64,000 nucleotides of DNA from Ampelomyces quisqualis (Eukaryota > Ascomycota > Dothideomycetes > Pleosporales > Phaeosphaeriaceae), in assembly GCA_018398575.1 (NCBI GenBank), contig JAGTXZ010000005.1, positions 2,604,001 through 2,668,000 of the forward strand. The letters run 5' to 3'. Made by a program: the position numbers and the translations under genes. This document shows positions 62,301 to 64,000 of this stretch, piece by piece. The notes below the pieces were generated by a model. The model saw nothing but the letters and a program-made list of their open reading frames with translations, was not told the DNA's origin and did not search any database. Position 1 is the stretch's first letter, and every line of letters begins with the position of its first letter.

Positions 62301-64000
62301 GTGTTTAGCTACTAGGCATCCTATACAGTATATACAGTAGCATTGTCTTAAATTAGCTGCTTAAGAACAGTAACTATTCTCTTAATTCTAGACTTAAAGA
62401 TTTAGGAGGCGTTAAGTATAAATTTGTAGAGTATTTTAGGCAGATTAGAGTATAGGTTGTCTAAAAGTAAAGAGGGGTTGCTTAGGTCTATGTGTGTAAT
62501 AAAAAAGTGTAATAACAAAGTAGCAATGTCTTGTAAGAAGAAAGTAGTAATTGCAGCAACAATAGAATAGCAAAACTATAGTTTAGCGTTACTTTAAGTA
62601 AGAGAGGTAGGCGTTCTGCTAGAGGCGTTATTCCCCTAGTTAGGGGGCAGATAGTAGGGCTAAACTTTTGGAAATTAAGAAATTAGGTTTTATAGTAGTA
62701 GTAAAATTTTTAGGTCTTAACTATATTAGGCAATAGTATACAGTAGATTTAATTATACATGTTACTTAGCGTCTAAACAGCTCTTCTAAGTACTATTAGA
62801 GAACTTCTTTTAGGTACTATTGCTCTAATCCTTATCCTCCTTATCTTTATATTTATTAGGCAACGTCTTGTAGTATGCCTCTAGCTCTTTACTAGAATCT
62901 TTAACCTCTTTCTTATATTTAGTCTTATTGCGTTCCTTAACGTATAGCATATTACTATAGAGCTCTAGAGGCTAATTAAACATAGGAAGGAGGTGTTAGC
63001 TTACGCCTTCTAGTAGACTAGTTAGAATAAGTATATAATAAAATAACGTAATAAACTTCCTGCTAATTCTAATTAGTTACTAGAGCTCACTTGTTAGGCG
63101 TTAGCTTATTGCAAAATTTAAGCCATTTAGCCTTAGCCTATAGTGTCTTAAAGCTATTCCTCTTAAGGAGGTGTAGCCTACAAGTATACTCCCTTTAGAG
63201 TATTTCTTCTATAGCTCTACTAGGCCTATAAACACAAGTATAAGCTTAAGCTAACAATTTTTTTTGCTTTAAGTCTAAAGTTGCTGTAGAGGACCTCTTT
63301 ATAACAATGTTGTAGGCGCGTATATTAATTCTAATTTAGATAGCCTTCTATTTTTAATTGATTTAAGTAATAGAAGCTGTTAACTACTTAGCTTTGCATA
63401 TTAGTATAAATAACGTAATAAAAAGGTTTAATAACTTACTAGATTACTTGCTATTAAAACGCTTTACTGCCTAGGCCTTAAGCTTATACTTAAGTTTCTT
63501 AGCTTATTACCTTAAAGACAACGCTTTGTACCTATTACCTCTCTTAACCTTCTTCTTAAGCTAGTATTTAGCTAATTGGTCTAAGGACTTAGCCTTTGCA
63601 ATAGCAGCTAGCTCCCTAAATTGCATAGCGCTGCTGCTAAGCTGCCTACTAAAGTTAACTTAGAAATTTGTTAGTTAGCCTTACTTTAGCGTATTACTAC
63701 TACAAGAGTTAAGGATATAGCTAATCTTATTATCTCTAGAAGCAAAACCCTAGACAAATAAGTATAATTTATAGTAAAGTTCTAAGAATGTTACTATTGT
63801 AAGCTAGGCCTACTTCTCTTCCTTAAAATTTAGCAGAACTCTAACAAGAATAGGCAGTAGAAAGCCTTTAGGCTTGTTAACAACCTTAATTTTCTTAAAC
63901 TTAATAGATTCTATAGCGCTAAGTGTAATAAAGTAATGTAATAAAGCGTGTTACTTTTATAGGCGTATAGCTTTAGTATTTTATTTTAGCAGCCTATAAC
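59372..64000 (-). mobile_element. hAT-type DNA transposon D3, inverted, cut by window end
   Basis: It starts TACGCTAGTAAATAGGT, the right end of D1 and D2 in reverse. It has the same subterminal blocks (59390-59550), the intron motif pair at 59774/59787, and the transposase dimerisation region on the minus strand at about 60190-60310. The left end and the second copy of the 8-bp duplication (expected AGAATTTC, 59364-59371) lie outside the window. It faces D2 tail to tail across 2.3 kb of G. Confidence 0.87.
59700..63990 (-). pseudogene. hAT transposase of D3, partial
   Basis: Minus-strand counterpart of the D1 and D2 transposase. Near 60190-60250 the complement gives the AEVxVKR-x-FN stretch of the dimerisation domain. 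Intron-like pairs of TTATTAC (as GTAATAA on the plus strand in the interior) recur, for example at about 61300-61320. Stops are numerous. The 5' exon end is cut by the window. Confidence 0.65.

Noticed and set aside
1..64000. Working host protein-coding genes
   Set aside because: All readable proteins are transposon domains or the broken G gene, and every long reading needs many stop read-throughs. No start-to-stop frame exceeds 63 codons.
1..64000. An alternative genetic code with TAA and TAG read as Gln
   Set aside because: The stops replace both Gln (CAA, CAG) and Trp (TGG) positions, and Asp to Asn changes occur in active sites. These fit C-to-T mutation on both strands, not recoding.

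Overview
The window is one block of transposon-on-transposon sequence from a filamentous ascomycete (Pezizomycotina-type) genome. I see no intact gene and no tRNA, rRNA or CRISPR array. The sequence is crowded with TAA and TAG in every frame, and the longest ATG-started open frame I know of is 63 codons. It carries a strong C-to-T signature like repeat-induced point mutation (RIP): CpA and CpG survive almost only after A or G, so TCA, CCA, TGA and TGG are rare while ACA, GCA, TGT and TGC are common. Gln and Trp codons have therefore become stops, but protein families can still be recognised by reading through them.

Layout. 1-2085: 3' part of a Ty3/gypsy element (F') with its 3' LTR. 2105-9019: complete gypsy element A (504-bp LTRs, target duplication CGTAT). 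9354-32472: gypsy element B', cut into three pieces by gypsy C (10324-23356, 300-bp LTRs, TAAAT) and by copia H (24134-31644, 219-bp LTRs, CTAAT). The left LTR of C is itself split by a hAT transposon, D1 (10561-16476, 8-bp duplication CTCTTATA). B' ends where gypsy F begins at 32473. F is split by gypsy B (34903-41813, 274-bp LTRs, TTCTT), by copia E (43477-48714, 218-bp LTRs, AAACT), and finally at about 49180 by an unidentified segment, G. G carries a broken minus-strand gene whose C-terminal part resembles a SNF2-type helicase. G is interrupted by hAT D2 (51019-57039, CCTTCTAC) and hAT D3 (59372 to beyond the window end, inverted).

Insertion order follows from the nesting: D1 is younger than C; C and H are younger than B'; F is younger than B'; B, E and G are younger than F; D2 and D3 are younger than G. 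B and B' are two copies of one family in opposite orientation, and F and F' share an LTR family.

Three things stand out. (1) Five LTR elements, four gypsy and one copia, each carry near the 3' LTR an extra frame on the strand opposite gag-pol, with a CxxC-type cysteine cluster and, in several, basic or helical tracts. (2) The hAT elements contain many short introns that share a doubled TTATTAC motif at an almost invariant 13-bp spacing. (3) The mutation context YCR correctly predicts which catalytic aspartates of six reverse transcriptases were lost.
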